Positions 17,502 to 25,462 of a stretch of DNA of 64,000 nucleotides are shown piece by piece. Within the stretch, counting starts at the first letter, position 1; every line of letters begins with the position of its first letter. A model generated the notes under the pieces. That model was not told the origin of the DNA and ran no database searches. It saw only the letters and a program-made list of their open reading frames with translations. The stretch comes from Paenibacillus sp. MMS18-CY102 (GTDB lineage: Bacteria > Bacillota > Bacilli > Paenibacillales > Paenibacillaceae): NCBI RefSeq assembly GCF_009789195.1, contig NZ_WSTC01000001.1:186001-250000 (forward strand), in the 5' to 3' direction. Both the position numbers and the translations under genes were made by a program.

Positions 17502-17537
17502 AAACGTATGTTCTTATTATATACAGAACATGCGTTC
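17502..17537 (-). promoter_or_regulatory. SOS promoter with two LexA-type boxes
   Basis: Box 1 at 17502-17513 reads AAACGTATGTTC and box 2 at 17526-17537 reads GAACATGCGTTC. Both match the Firmicute LexA (DinR) consensus GAAC-N4-GTTC; box 2 is exact, box 1 has one change. On the minus strand a -10 element TATAAT (17521-17516) sits exactly between the boxes, so LexA binding would block RNA polymerase. It controls the leader ORF-uvrX-yolD operon. Confidence 0.85.
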
Positions 17538-17620
17538 TTATTCCAGCCCAATTACTGGGATGCTTATTGCACCGTATCCCGTCATTAAGAACGGCAACAA
17601 ACGCTAGCCGATGCAAAACA

Positions 17621-17658
17621 GAAAAATCCACGTCTCCATAAGAAAACGTGGATTTTTT
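17621..17658. terminator. Bidirectional hairpin terminator
   Basis: Arms AAAAATCCACGT (17622-17633) and ACGTGGATTTTT (17646-17657) form a 12-bp stem with an A run before and a T run after. No gene ends close by on the plus strand, so this may be the relic terminator of a lost gene or the left boundary of the island. Confidence 0.65.
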
Positions 17659-17976
17659 CTATAAGCTTAGCTTGTTTACTCAAATCAAACTTTAACTGAT
17701 GTAGGCGTAACCCCGTCGGAATTCCTCGGGCGGTTAGCACGGACTAGGAACGCGAAACATTGATGGGATCTGGGAAGGTCGATGGCTAACGGTGATCCCG
17801 ATAAACTGTATTACAATAAATGGATGTCCCCAGAACTCGCTAATTCGAAGAGGAATTATTGCCGAATATTCGTTTTCAACATAGAGATTTTAAAAAAGAA
17901 ATGACACTATACGAGTATAAGGATTTGGAAGTATTATAACCTTAAGGGACTATATTGAAATAAAGGAGCAACTAAA
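17659..17976. other. Gene-free left edge of the AT-rich island with a folded segment and an ORF fragment
   Basis: Two things are visible. First, 17700-17805 is more GC-rich than the flanking DNA and full of complementary pieces (TAACC with GGTTA around CCG/CGG at about 17708-17737; GGGATC at about 17766 with GATCCC near 17796), as expected of a structured RNA or a mobile-element remnant. Second, 17844-17939 is an open frame of 31 codons ending in TAA (it includes FEEELLPNIR and MTLYEYKDLEVL) without a start codon of its own at the 5' end, so it could be the tail of a decayed gene. I recognise neither. The gajA ribosome binding site (AAGGAG) is at the right end. Confidence 0.4.
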
Positions 17977-19740
17977 TTGAATCTCAAAAGTTTAGAGATA
18001 GAAAACTTTCGGAACTTCGAAAAAGTAGCAGTTAGTCTAACAAATCAAAACGTTATATTTGGCATGAATGATGTTGGCAAAACTAATTTCATGTTTGCAC
18101 TTAGATTCTTACTGGACAAAGAAGTGAGAAAAAATGGCTTTAGGGAGTCGGACTATTATAAGAATAATACAAATGAGATAATAAAAATCACTTTAGAAGT
18201 AGACTTATCGGACAGAACACATAATGATGATTCTAAACACATCATAGCTAAGGTTGGTGGCGCTAGATCAAGTGATGAACTAGATAAATTCTATTTTCAG
18301 ATCACTGGTGCTTATGATCAAAACGAACAAATCGGCATTCCTAAAATTTATTGGGGAAATAAATTAGAAGAATTAGTCGAACTAAATCAAAATGGGATTT
18401 TTAGCAGTCTCGATAATTTATTCAAAATAGTATATGTCGATCCCACAATAGATTTAGAAAAGACATTCTCAAAAAATCGAAATCGACTATTTGATCAGAC
18501 AAGACTTGATGAACCGGATCTCGCAATATCTAATGAAATAAAAGAATTATCCTCCTTATTGAATAATAAAATAAGTAGCATGGGAATAATACAAACCTTT
18601 CAAACCACTATTACAGAGGAGTACAAGAAATTAAAAAATGAAAAAATTAATATTGAGATGAAATCTGAATTATCAATTAACGGATACTTCAGCAATCTGA
18701 TTCCTTATATTAAAAAGGACAACGATGATAATATTTATCCCACTTCCGGAGATGGAAGAAAAAAAATACTAGCATACTCTTTATTAAACCACCTAATGCA
18801 ATTACAAGAAGGAAACAAAATAATAATATATTTAATTGAAGAACCTGAAAACAGTCTACACAGATCAATGCAAATTGCGTTATCAAAACAATTGTTTAAT
18901 GCAAAAGTTTATAGTTACTTTTTTTTATCAACTCATTCTTCAGAATTGCTCTACGAGATGGATAATGCCTCTTTAATAAGAGTATTCTCTAAGAATAGCA
19001 CAAATTGTGAATCATATATTTATCGAGTTGATGAAGAGTATAAAAATATAAAAAAGGAACTTAATCGTTCTTTGGCCGCAGCATTGTTCGCTGACAAGGT
19101 CTTGTTAGTTGAGGGTCCTTCAGAGAGAGTATTATTTGAGAAAATATTAGGAGAAGTATATCCTACGTACGAATTAGAAGGAAGCTTTCTGTTAGATGTA
19201 AGCGGAATAAAATTCAAACCATATGTGAAAGTATTACGGGGATTAAACATTTTCGTAATTGTTAAAACAGATAATGACTTGAAATCTAAAAAAGATCACC
19301 CTACAAAATTTGATCTTATTGGAATTCAAAGATGTTTGAGTCTTCTGGAAAATAGTGATGGAGAACTCTCTCTAGAACCCATAGAAATAAATTACCACAT
19401 CGAAGGAACTAAAACTTATAAGAAATCCTTTAAGCAACAGATGATTAAGAACAAAAAGAAGGAACTTTATCAACAGTATGAAACCCAGATCTGTTTGTTA
19501 AAAAATAATAATATCTTCTTATCAGAAATAGATTTAGAGCATGATCTCTTCGAAGCAATTGGTGAAACTATGATAACCCTATTAGGTTCAAATCCTATTA
19601 AGTACCTACAGGAACATAAATTACTGAATATGATTGAATTAACAAACCAATTGACCAAAGAGGACTGTATAAGTATTTTCGATCATAATTTATTTAAAGT
19701 ATTGAGAAAGTTGGTGTCGGATGAGATTGAAGTTAGTTGA
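17977..19740 (+). CDS. gajA: Gabija defence protein GajA: OLD-family ATPase with TOPRIM nuclease
   Basis: A 587-aa AAA/ABC-like ATPase fused to a TOPRIM domain. The N-terminus LKSLEIENFRNFEKV and the Walker A form GMNDVGKTN (residues 28-36) open the ATPase. Walker B is IYLIEEPENSLH (about 286-297), followed by the H-loop-like FLSTHSSELL. The TOPRIM half shows KVLLVEGPSERVLFE (about 375-389) with the catalytic Glu, and VKTDNDLK (about 428-435) with the acidic pair. Length is close to known GajA proteins (about 580 aa). It starts at TTG with AAGGAG nine bases upstream and overlaps gajB by 20 bp. Known GajA enzymes nick phage DNA when nucleotides are depleted. Codon use and GC (about one third) differ from neighbours, indicating transfer. 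Confidence 0.87.
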   Translation: MNLKSLEIENFRNFEKVAVSLTNQNVIFGMNDVGKTNFMFALRFLLDKEVRKNGFRESDYYKNNTNEIIKITLEVDLSDRTHNDDSKHIIAKVGGARSSDELDKFYFQITGAYDQNEQIGIPKIYWGNKLEELVELNQNGIFSSLDNLFKIVYVDPTIDLEKTFSKNRNRLFDQTRLDEPDLAISNEIKELSSLLNNKISSMGIIQTFQTTITEEYKKLKNEKINIEMKSELSINGYFSNLIPYIKKDNDDNIYPTSGDGRKKILAYSLLNHLMQLQEGNKIIIYLIEEPENSLHRSMQIALSKQLFNAKVYSYFFLSTHSSELLYEMDNASLIRVFSKNSTNCESYIYRVDEEYKNIKKELNRSLAAALFADKVLLVEGPSERVLFEKILGEVYPTYELEGSFLLDVSGIKFKPYVKVLRGLNIFVIVKTDNDLKSKKDHPTKFDLIGIQRCLSLLENSDGELSLEPIEINYHIEGTKTYKKSFKQQMIKNKKKELYQQYETQICLLKNNNIFLSEIDLEHDLFEAIGETMITLLGSNPIKYLQEHKLLNMIELTNQLTKEDCISIFDHNLFKVLRKLVSDEIEVS

Positions 19741-21253
19741 CCAAGAAGCTAGAGATAATATCTTAGAAGATAACGAAAGCATTCTGGTTTCAGCAAGTGC
19801 AGGTTCCGGTAAAACCACCATTATGGTACAGAAAATGAGCATCGAAATTAATAAAATTCCAGACCACAGAACCATCGCAGCCATTACTTTCACAGTAAAG
19901 GCCACTGATGAAATAAAAAAGAAAGCTCAATCTATTATCAAGAAATCTTTTGTAGTAATGACTAATGATTCATTTATAGAGAATGAAATAACCAGACCAT
20001 TTATTAAAGATGCATTTGGAACGGAATATTCCGGTGATTATTCCGTTGAATACGGGAAAAAATATAAATTTACAGTTGCCTCACAAGGTTTAGAGCAACT
20101 TAGGTCGAGAAACATAATGGGAGGTTATCAAGACAACAAAAAAAATTTTAAATTCAAACTTGCGCTTCAAATAATAAAGAGATCAATGGCTGCACAAGAA
20201 TATATACGATCTAAATATGCTACTATTTTTATTGATGAATACCAGGATTCAGATGATGATATGCACACATTCTTTATGTACCTCAAGAATGAATTAAAAA
20301 TAAAACTATTTATCGTTGGCGATAGTAAGCAGGCAATTTATTTATGGCGAGGTGCAATGAGTAATATATTTGAGCTTTTAGAAAATGAGAGTTTTAGCAG
20401 CTACGAATTAGTGACTAATTTTAGGTGCGACAAAGAAATCGAAAATTTTGCAAATCTGCTCCATAATCCAAACTATTATGAAAACCATGATAGAAATGTA
20501 TCTAATTTAATATTTAAGGAATATCCCTTTAGACAGTTCACAAATTTTGCAGACTCATTTACTAGTCTAGTTAATGACAACACAATTGATTTAAACAAAG
20601 AAATAACAATCATTTCAAATTTAAATAATGATGCAAGCATGTTGGCGAAGTTATTAAATGAGAACGGTTATGACTTTACATTTATTCCGAGAACACCTAT
20701 AGATGAAGGGTTGCCGAATGGGCATCTTCTAAAGGAACTGGCAATGTTCTCAAAAAATTCATCCTATACAATTTATGATTTTATCGAAAAAATAGGAGCG
20801 GATGAAAGAACTCAAAATAGAAATGAAATTAACAAGATCATTAAAAGCTTAAAGGAAAAAGACAATTTAGTCGAATTGCATATTACAAGAGTACTTAATG
20901 ACCTTGCTAGTTATTTAGGAATATCGCTTGGTACCGATGAGGTACCAAAGTTTTGTGAGAGTATCTGTGATCCACAGTATGACATGGCCTTTCAAATACT
21001 GGACAAAAAACATAAAGTGATGACTGTCTTTGCTTCCAAAGGGCTAGAGTTTGACCAGATAATTAGTTTTGCCCGCTATTATAAAATTCATAATGGTGAT
21101 GATATGCAGAATCACTATGTATGTGTCACAAGAGCAAGGTCAAAATTAATTATGTTCATTGATAACGAAGATTACCATAATTACGTACTTCGAACTGCAT
21201 CAGATAAAAATCAAAATGATAATGATCGACTATTCAGGTATATTAAACAATAA
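19721..21253 (+). CDS. gajB: Gabija defence protein GajB: UvrD-like helicase
   Basis: A 510-aa superfamily 1A helicase, shorter than UvrD/PcrA and matching GajB (about 490-510 aa). Motif I is SASAGSGKTT (about 23-32), motif II IFIDEYQDS (about 168-176), motif III IVGDSKQAIYLWRG (about 204-217), motif IV TNFRCDKEI, motif V VFASKGLEFDQI and motif VI YVCVTRARSK. It overlaps gajA by 20 bp and shares its low GC. In known Gabija systems GajB joins a GajA tetramer and is activated by DNA ends. GajA-GajB in this order, with no third gene between or after, is the standard Gabija layout. Its own ribosome binding site is weak, suggesting coupling to gajA. Confidence 0.87.
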   Translation: MRLKLVDQEARDNILEDNESILVSASAGSGKTTIMVQKMSIEINKIPDHRTIAAITFTVKATDEIKKKAQSIIKKSFVVMTNDSFIENEITRPFIKDAFGTEYSGDYSVEYGKKYKFTVASQGLEQLRSRNIMGGYQDNKKNFKFKLALQIIKRSMAAQEYIRSKYATIFIDEYQDSDDDMHTFFMYLKNELKIKLFIVGDSKQAIYLWRGAMSNIFELLENESFSSYELVTNFRCDKEIENFANLLHNPNYYENHDRNVSNLIFKEYPFRQFTNFADSFTSLVNDNTIDLNKEITIISNLNNDASMLAKLLNENGYDFTFIPRTPIDEGLPNGHLLKELAMFSKNSSYTIYDFIEKIGADERTQNRNEINKIIKSLKEKDNLVELHITRVLNDLASYLGISLGTDEVPKFCESICDPQYDMAFQILDKKHKVMTVFASKGLEFDQIISFARYYKIHNGDDMQNHYVCVTRARSKLIMFIDNEDYHNYVLRTASDKNQNDNDRLFRYIKQ

Positions 21254-21275
21254 GAAAATACACAAAATTTATACT

Positions 21276-21307
21276 AAAAAGCACTCTCAGATGGAAGAGT
21301 GCTTTTT
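21276..21307 (+). terminator. Terminator of the gajAB operon
   Basis: Stem AAAAAGCACTCT (21276-21287) with AGAGTGCTTTTT (21296-21307), 12 bp, 8-nt loop, ending in five T. It is 22 bp after the gajB stop and also has an A run that would serve minus-strand transcripts. Confidence 0.85.
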
Positions 21308-21413
21308 GGCCTTACATTATATTTTTATAAGAGCATTTAAACGCCTTTTTAGGGGGCTATCAATAATTAACTTATATCAGGATTCCCCCCCCGAGGGGAT
21401 ATAGGTTAAACCG

Positions 21414-21884
21414 TTACTTCACATTAACCGACATGCTATCAAAAAAAGTATTATTTAAATATACTTCCAACCGCCATTTCCCTGCTTCAGGGAACATCAT
21501 GATGGAAGGTATGTGAATATCAGCTCCATTATTCGGTCCACCAGAACTTCCTATGTATTCAGAGACTAATTCTACAGAATTATCTTCTTTTGTTTTACCA
21601 AGTACGAAACTTTTAACATTAGTACTTAAATTAACTGCTTCTACTCTGAATTTTTTTATTTCTTCAGGCTTGAGATCAGTCCAAATGTGCCACATATGTT
21701 TATTAGCTTGATTAGCTTTAAAATCACTATTTAATAGTGCCATTTTGTTCGGTATGCCATAAAGAATTACATTTCCATTTTTAAATTCCTTTTCTTGAGA
21801 TGCATCCTTTTTTTCACTATTTTCACTGCAACCAACAAGAATCAGACATAAGGTAAGAATTAGAATCTCTATTCTCTTAATCAT
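21414..21884 (-). CDS. Small secreted lipoprotein
   Basis: A 156-aa protein with a lipoprotein signal peptide (hydrophobic LILTLCLILVGC, Cys at residue 19) and a charged linker. The mature domain is beta-rich and ends with a PEAGKWRLEVYLNNTFFDS strand pair, like the Ig-like end of DUF4871-type Bacillus lipoproteins; that family link is tentative. GGAGGTGC precedes the ATG. It is AT-rich like gajAB and convergent to them, so it probably arrived with or near the island. No defence function is apparent. Confidence 0.75.
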   Translation of the reverse strand: MIKRIEILILTLCLILVGCSENSEKKDASQEKEFKNGNVILYGIPNKMALLNSDFKANQANKHMWHIWTDLKPEEIKKFRVEAVNLSTNVKSFVLGKTKEDNSVELVSEYIGSSGGPNNGADIHIPSIMMFPEAGKWRLEVYLNNTFFDSMSVNVK

Positions 21885-22190
21885 AAAAAAGCACCTCCAC
21901 GTTACATACTCTACTTTAAGCTCAAATAGCGGAACTGTATGGGAATCAACTGTCTCGCATAGGTTTTGAAAACTAAGAAGGACTCTAGTACCTCAGACAG
22001 TTTCACAATAACACGATTGATTCTAACCTATGTTTCCTGATAATACAAATAATTGATTCATATGGCAATAACCTCTTTGTTCTGCAAACCCGTCTATCGA
22101 TACGCCGAGGTCTCATTAATCTTACGATCTGGGTGCTGCGGTTCTACGGTATGCTGCTGCCGCCACGTGCAACAACAAGCTAAAAAAATA
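21885..22190. other. Gene-free right edge of the island
   Basis: About 300 bp without a supported gene. An inverted pair CATAGGTT (near 21958) and AACCTATG (near 22027) brackets the left half and may be chance. From about 22080 the composition returns to that of the core genome, with a short open stretch (LTIWVLRFYGMLLPP) that looks like a decayed gene tail. No direct repeats marking an insertion site could be identified by eye. Confidence 0.3.
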
Positions 22191-22228
22191 GAAAAGGCGA
22201 CGCAGTTCAAATTGCCTGCGCCGCCTTT
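22181..22228 (-). terminator. Terminator of tyrS
   Basis: Stem AAAGGCGACGCAG / CTGCGCCGCCTTT (22193-22205 and 22216-22228, one mismatch), followed on the minus strand by a T-rich run (22181-22188). Confidence 0.85.
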
Positions 22229-22278
22229 ATTGGGTTAACGTGAGCAAACGCTCCATTGCCCTGGTTTATTATGCAAAT

Positions 22279-23568
22279 CTACTCGAAACGCACAAGGTAG
22301 TAATTCTTTTTGCCGCGGCGCAGCACAAGGTATTGATTGTGCAGGCGCTGCTCTTTCGTCAGCACGGCGTCGATGGCTGTGTTTCGCTCACCGTTGATGT
22401 ATACCGCACCGCTCTCGATGTCTTGGCGCGCTTGGCGCTTAGATGGCGCTGCTTTGGCAGCGATCAGCAGGTCCATCAGTGCGATCTCGGCTTCGTCAGC
22501 CAGCACGACGGTCGGCATGCCTTCCAGCGCTTCAACCAGCTCCGCTTCGTTCAGTTGCGTCACGTCGCCAGAGAAGAGCGCCTCCGTAATTTTCTCTGCG
22601 CTCGCCAGCGCGTCTGCGCCATGCACGAGCTTCGTCACTTCGCGCGCCAGCTCACGCTGTGCAGCACGCTTCTCCGGATGGGCTTGAAGCTCAGCTTCCA
22701 GCTCGGCGATGCGCTCGCGGCTTAAGAACGTGAAGTATTTGAGGAATTTGATCACGTCGCTATCGTCAGTGTTGATCCAGAACTGGTAGAACGTGTACAC
22801 CGACGTTTTGCTGGGATCCAGCCAAATCGCACCGGACTCGGACTTGCCGAATTTCTTGCCATCGCTCTTCGTAACGAGCGGCATAGTCAAGCCGTACGAT
22901 TCGCCGCCGCCCAATTTGCCGATCAGGTCAAGGCCTGCCGTAATGTTGCCCCATTGGTCGCTGCCGCCGATTTGCAGCGCGCAGTCATGCTGCTCGCGCA
23001 GCACGCTGAAATCGTAGGCTTGCATAATCATGTAGCTGAATTCCGTGAACGAAATCCCGTTCGCCAAGCGCGAGTCTACGGAGTCTTTGGCCAGCATGTA
23101 GTTGACGGTGAAGTATTTGCCCACATCGCGCAGGAACGAAATAATGTTCATCGATGCCAGCCAGTCGTAGTTGCTGACGAGCTTCGCCGGGTTAGCCTGC
23201 GTATCAAAATCGAGGAAACGAGACAGCTGGCGCTGTAAGCTTGCCGTCCAGTTCGCAACGGTTTCGTCCGTGTTGAGCGAGCGCTCCGACGTGCGTCCGC
23301 TCGGATCGCCGATCAGTCCAGTTCCGCCGCCAACGAGAGCGATCGGATTATGGCCTGCCTTTTGGAAACGCATCAAGCATAAAATCGGAAGCAGGCTGCC
23401 GATATGCAGGCTGTCCGCCGTCGGGTCGAATCCGCAGTACAGCGTAATCGGCTCCTTCTGCAGCTTCTCGTGCAGCCCTTCGCGATGCGTTACTTGGTGA
23501 ACTAAGCCGCGGTATTCCAAATCCTCCAGCAGGTCGAAGGATTGATTCGTAGCAGTAGGTTGCGTCAT
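22279..23568 (-). CDS. tyrS: Tyrosyl-tRNA synthetase
   Basis: A 429-aa class Ic aminoacyl-tRNA synthetase that charges tRNA-Tyr. The HIGH motif is HIGS (DSLHIGSLLPI, about 54-64) and the KMSKS-type loop is KFGKSESG (about 235-242), the usual TyrRS form. YCGFDPTADS binds substrate and the C-terminus is an S4 RNA-binding domain (SKRQARQDIESGAVYING). AAGGAG precedes the ATG. Expression is controlled by the T-box leader directly upstream. Confidence 0.97.
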   Translation of the reverse strand: MTQPTATNQSFDLLEDLEYRGLVHQVTHREGLHEKLQKEPITLYCGFDPTADSLHIGSLLPILCLMRFQKAGHNPIALVGGGTGLIGDPSGRTSERSLNTDETVANWTASLQRQLSRFLDFDTQANPAKLVSNYDWLASMNIISFLRDVGKYFTVNYMLAKDSVDSRLANGISFTEFSYMIMQAYDFSVLREQHDCALQIGGSDQWGNITAGLDLIGKLGGGESYGLTMPLVTKSDGKKFGKSESGAIWLDPSKTSVYTFYQFWINTDDSDVIKFLKYFTFLSRERIAELEAELQAHPEKRAAQRELAREVTKLVHGADALASAEKITEALFSGDVTQLNEAELVEALEGMPTVVLADEAEIALMDLLIAAKAAPSKRQARQDIESGAVYINGERNTAIDAVLTKEQRLHNQYLVLRRGKKNYYLVRFE

Positions 23569-23611
23569 AAAAACATCTCCTTATAAGTAATTTCAAACAA
23601 TGGTTACGAAA

Positions 23612-23876
23612 CGAAAAAAGACCCGCCCCTGTCGATTAGACAGGGACGAGTCATCGCGGTACCACCCTAATTGAACATGCCGCATTCGCATATTCCACTC
23701 CATGTCGGATAACGGTCGACAGCCGTTTTCCCCTTCCGCCAAAGTGCGGGTTCGGGCGAAAACGCTCCGGGACGTAATTCGCATCTGCATGTGTACCGGC
23801 TTGCACCAACCGCCAGCTCTCTGAAACACCAGGTGACAGATCCTACTGATTCCCTTCGTTGCTTCTTGTGTATAAA
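23612..23876 (-). promoter_or_regulatory. Tyrosine T-box riboswitch leader
   Basis: Read on the minus strand, the conserved T-box AGGGTGGTACCGCG occupies 23668-23655, immediately before a terminator (arms 23652-23639 and 23633-23620 around TAATC) that ends in six T. The stem I region contains AATTACGTC with a TAC specifier triplet at 23776-23774, matching tyrosine and the downstream tyrS. Uncharged tRNA-Tyr would stabilise the antiterminator and let transcription continue into tyrS. Confidence 0.93.
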
Positions 23877-23881
23877 TACTT

Positions 23882-23910
23882 TTATAACATTGTTGCAGCG
23901 CGGTGTCAAT
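23882..23910 (-). promoter_or_regulatory. Sigma-A promoter of the tyrS leader
   Basis: A consensus TTGACA (23910-23905), 17-bp spacer and TATAAA (23887-23882). It is placed just upstream of the T-box leader and overlaps the last codons of the DUF2515 gene. Confidence 0.85.
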
Positions 23911-25462
23911 CCACGATGGATGTGGGCGTAATAGGCGAATCATCCAGCCTCTCCAGCCCTTCAACACGATGCGACGCTTCCGCAGCAAGCTCCAGCTTGT
24001 CGAGCAGGAAGCCATATTCATTCGTTAGCTCGAACGTGTCCGGAAGCGGCAGCCGCTCAAAATAAGGCATGACTTCGGCCGCTCGCTTGAACCAGTCACC
24101 CGGTTCAGGCGGCGCAACTGGCCGGTCCGGCCATGCTGCTGCAAGCGCCGGGCTATAGGGCCGCTCTGCACCGGGCTTTAGCTTGCCACCCTGCAGGCGG
24201 GCGTTGTACGGCCGCTCTGGAAGCCCTTGCCGGATCCGGCTAAATAACTGCGGAGCAAAATCTGCCCGCGAGCCGGTATGCCGCACCTCCCGCGTGAATG
24301 TCCGCACGCCCTCATAAACGGACGGCACGCCGAACAGTATGGCGTACAGCCGCTTGCCGAACTCGATGCGTTCACTTATGCTCGCAAACCGCTCAATGAT
24401 GAGCCCGGCGAGCCGAATGCCGTCTGGCCCCTCACCATTGCCATTAGCATCGCCATCGCCGTCACTATTGCTATTGCAGTTGCTATTGCCATAAGGAATT
24501 ACGACGGCATTAAGCTGCAGGAACGACTGCATGCTGAAAAACAGCGTATCGATGACCCGCTTGCGGAAATAGGGATTTCGTACAACTCGATCCTCGATAA
24601 AATGCTGCTCGTTCACGATAAGCGCAACCGTCAATAGCACGCTTTCACGGCTCGCCCAGAACCGCTCCCATGCAGGCGCCATGAAGCGGGAAACGCCAAA
24701 GGCCGGCAGCAGATGAAACAGCGGGCGGCCATGCTTCATGCTGTACTCATAAAGCAACAGCTGCGGGTAAGCATCGCCAAAAATTAGCGCATTCGCCCGC
24801 TCAAGAAAAGCAAATACATCTTCGCGCTTGGACGCGCTAAGCAGCCGAGGTATCCACTCGGCTTGCAAATCCGTCATGTTCCAGCCGCCGTTGCGTGACA
24901 CAAGATGCGCGAGCAGCGCCCAATGCAGCTCGGGCCGGCGCACATACACGGCATAATAAGCGGCCGTGCGCGTCACGTTGTTGCGGTTCATCCGCGCGGT
25001 CTCCTCGCGGATGCGCCCGATGAGCGCCTGCTCCGCGGCGCTCCAACAGCCGCCGGCCATGCCGGCGCTATCGCTGCCATGCCCGGGGAGTTCCCCTCCC
25101 CCGGGCATGGCAGCTTGTGGGACACCGAGCGGCGAATCAGCCGCTTCGGTGTCCCACAAGCCCGCCGGGAGCGGCTGATTCGCCGCGCTCCCGGGCGGGC
25201 CTGGCTGCGGCGCGCGCTCAAGCTTGCGCAGCGCCGCAGCCAGCGCCGCTATCGCCGCAGGGTTAAGCACCGGCGGCGAAGCGGCAGCTGCCATCGCATG
25301 CGAAGCCGCGATGGCGTGCCATTTGCCCACCGCGTAAGCTGCCGCATACGCGGTGGCCTCAGCGGGGAGCCGCAGCAGCCGCAGCGCGCCGGCTGCCGTG
25401 GCTGTGCACGCCCGCCAAGCCATTGCCGCGGCCGGGCGCCATCGGTTCATTATTCGAGCCAT
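23906..25462 (-). CDS. DUF2515 protein (YppC-like) with an expanded Ala/Gly/Pro-rich N-terminus
   Basis: A 518-aa protein. From about residue 145 it follows the DUF2515 family (NRNNVTRTAAYYAVY, ELHWALLAHLVSRNGGWNMTDL, ANALIFGDAYPQLLLYEYS), known in B. subtilis as YppC, of unknown function. Residues 1-140 are Ala-rich helices and a Gly/Pro linker; residues 74-130 of it are encoded by a run of back-to-back hairpins (see findings). A second odd tract (about 324-347) is almost only Asn, Ser, Asp and Gly, encoded by short tandem repeats. The start has GGAGG six bases upstream. The gene runs directly into the tyrS promoter. Confidence 0.85.
   Translation of the reverse strand: MARIMNRWRPAAAMAWRACTATAAGALRLLRLPAEATAYAAAYAVGKWHAIAASHAMAAAASPPVLNPAAIAALAAALRKLERAPQPGPPGSAANQPLPAGLWDTEAADSPLGVPQAAMPGGGELPGHGSDSAGMAGGCWSAAEQALIGRIREETARMNRNNVTRTAAYYAVYVRRPELHWALLAHLVSRNGGWNMTDLQAEWIPRLLSASKREDVFAFLERANALIFGDAYPQLLLYEYSMKHGRPLFHLLPAFGVSRFMAPAWERFWASRESVLLTVALIVNEQHFIEDRVVRNPYFRKRVIDTLFFSMQSFLQLNAVVIPYGNSNCNSNSDGDGDANGNGEGPDGIRLAGLIIERFASISERIEFGKRLYAILFGVPSVYEGVRTFTREVRHTGSRADFAPQLFSRIRQGLPERPYNARLQGGKLKPGAERPYSPALAAAWPDRPVAPPEPGDWFKRAAEVMPYFERLPLPDTFELTNEYGFLLDKLELAAEASHRVEGLERLDDSPITPTSIVD
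24421..24492 (-). repeat. Short tandem repeat tract coding Asn/Gly/Asp/Ser
   Basis: Imperfect six-base repeats of the type GGCAAT / GGCGAT / AATAGC inside the DUF2515 gene, coding the stretch GNSNCNSNSDGDGDANGNG. Such tracts vary in length by slippage and here add a flexible loop to the conserved domain. Confidence 0.75.
25073..25243. repeat. Four tiled inverted repeats inside the DUF2515 gene
   Basis: Four hairpins follow one another with no spacer: 25073-25114 (16-bp perfect arms), 25115-25159 (about 19-bp arms, one bulge), 25160-25200 (about 14-bp paired arms with small bulges) and 25201-25243 (13-bp perfect arms). Each is 41-45 nt with a short loop. A fifth, with 10-bp arms, lies at 25327-25356. 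Confidence 0.85.

Noticed and set aside
18961-21240. Possible third gene of the defence system within or after gajAB
   Set aside because: Only the two overlapping frames carry motifs; the DNA after gajB ends at a terminator and the next gene is a convergent lipoprotein.
22053-22238. Plus-strand open frame of 61 codons upstream of the tyrS terminator
   Set aside because: It runs through the terminator hairpin and has no start signal. At most a fragment of a decayed gene is present.
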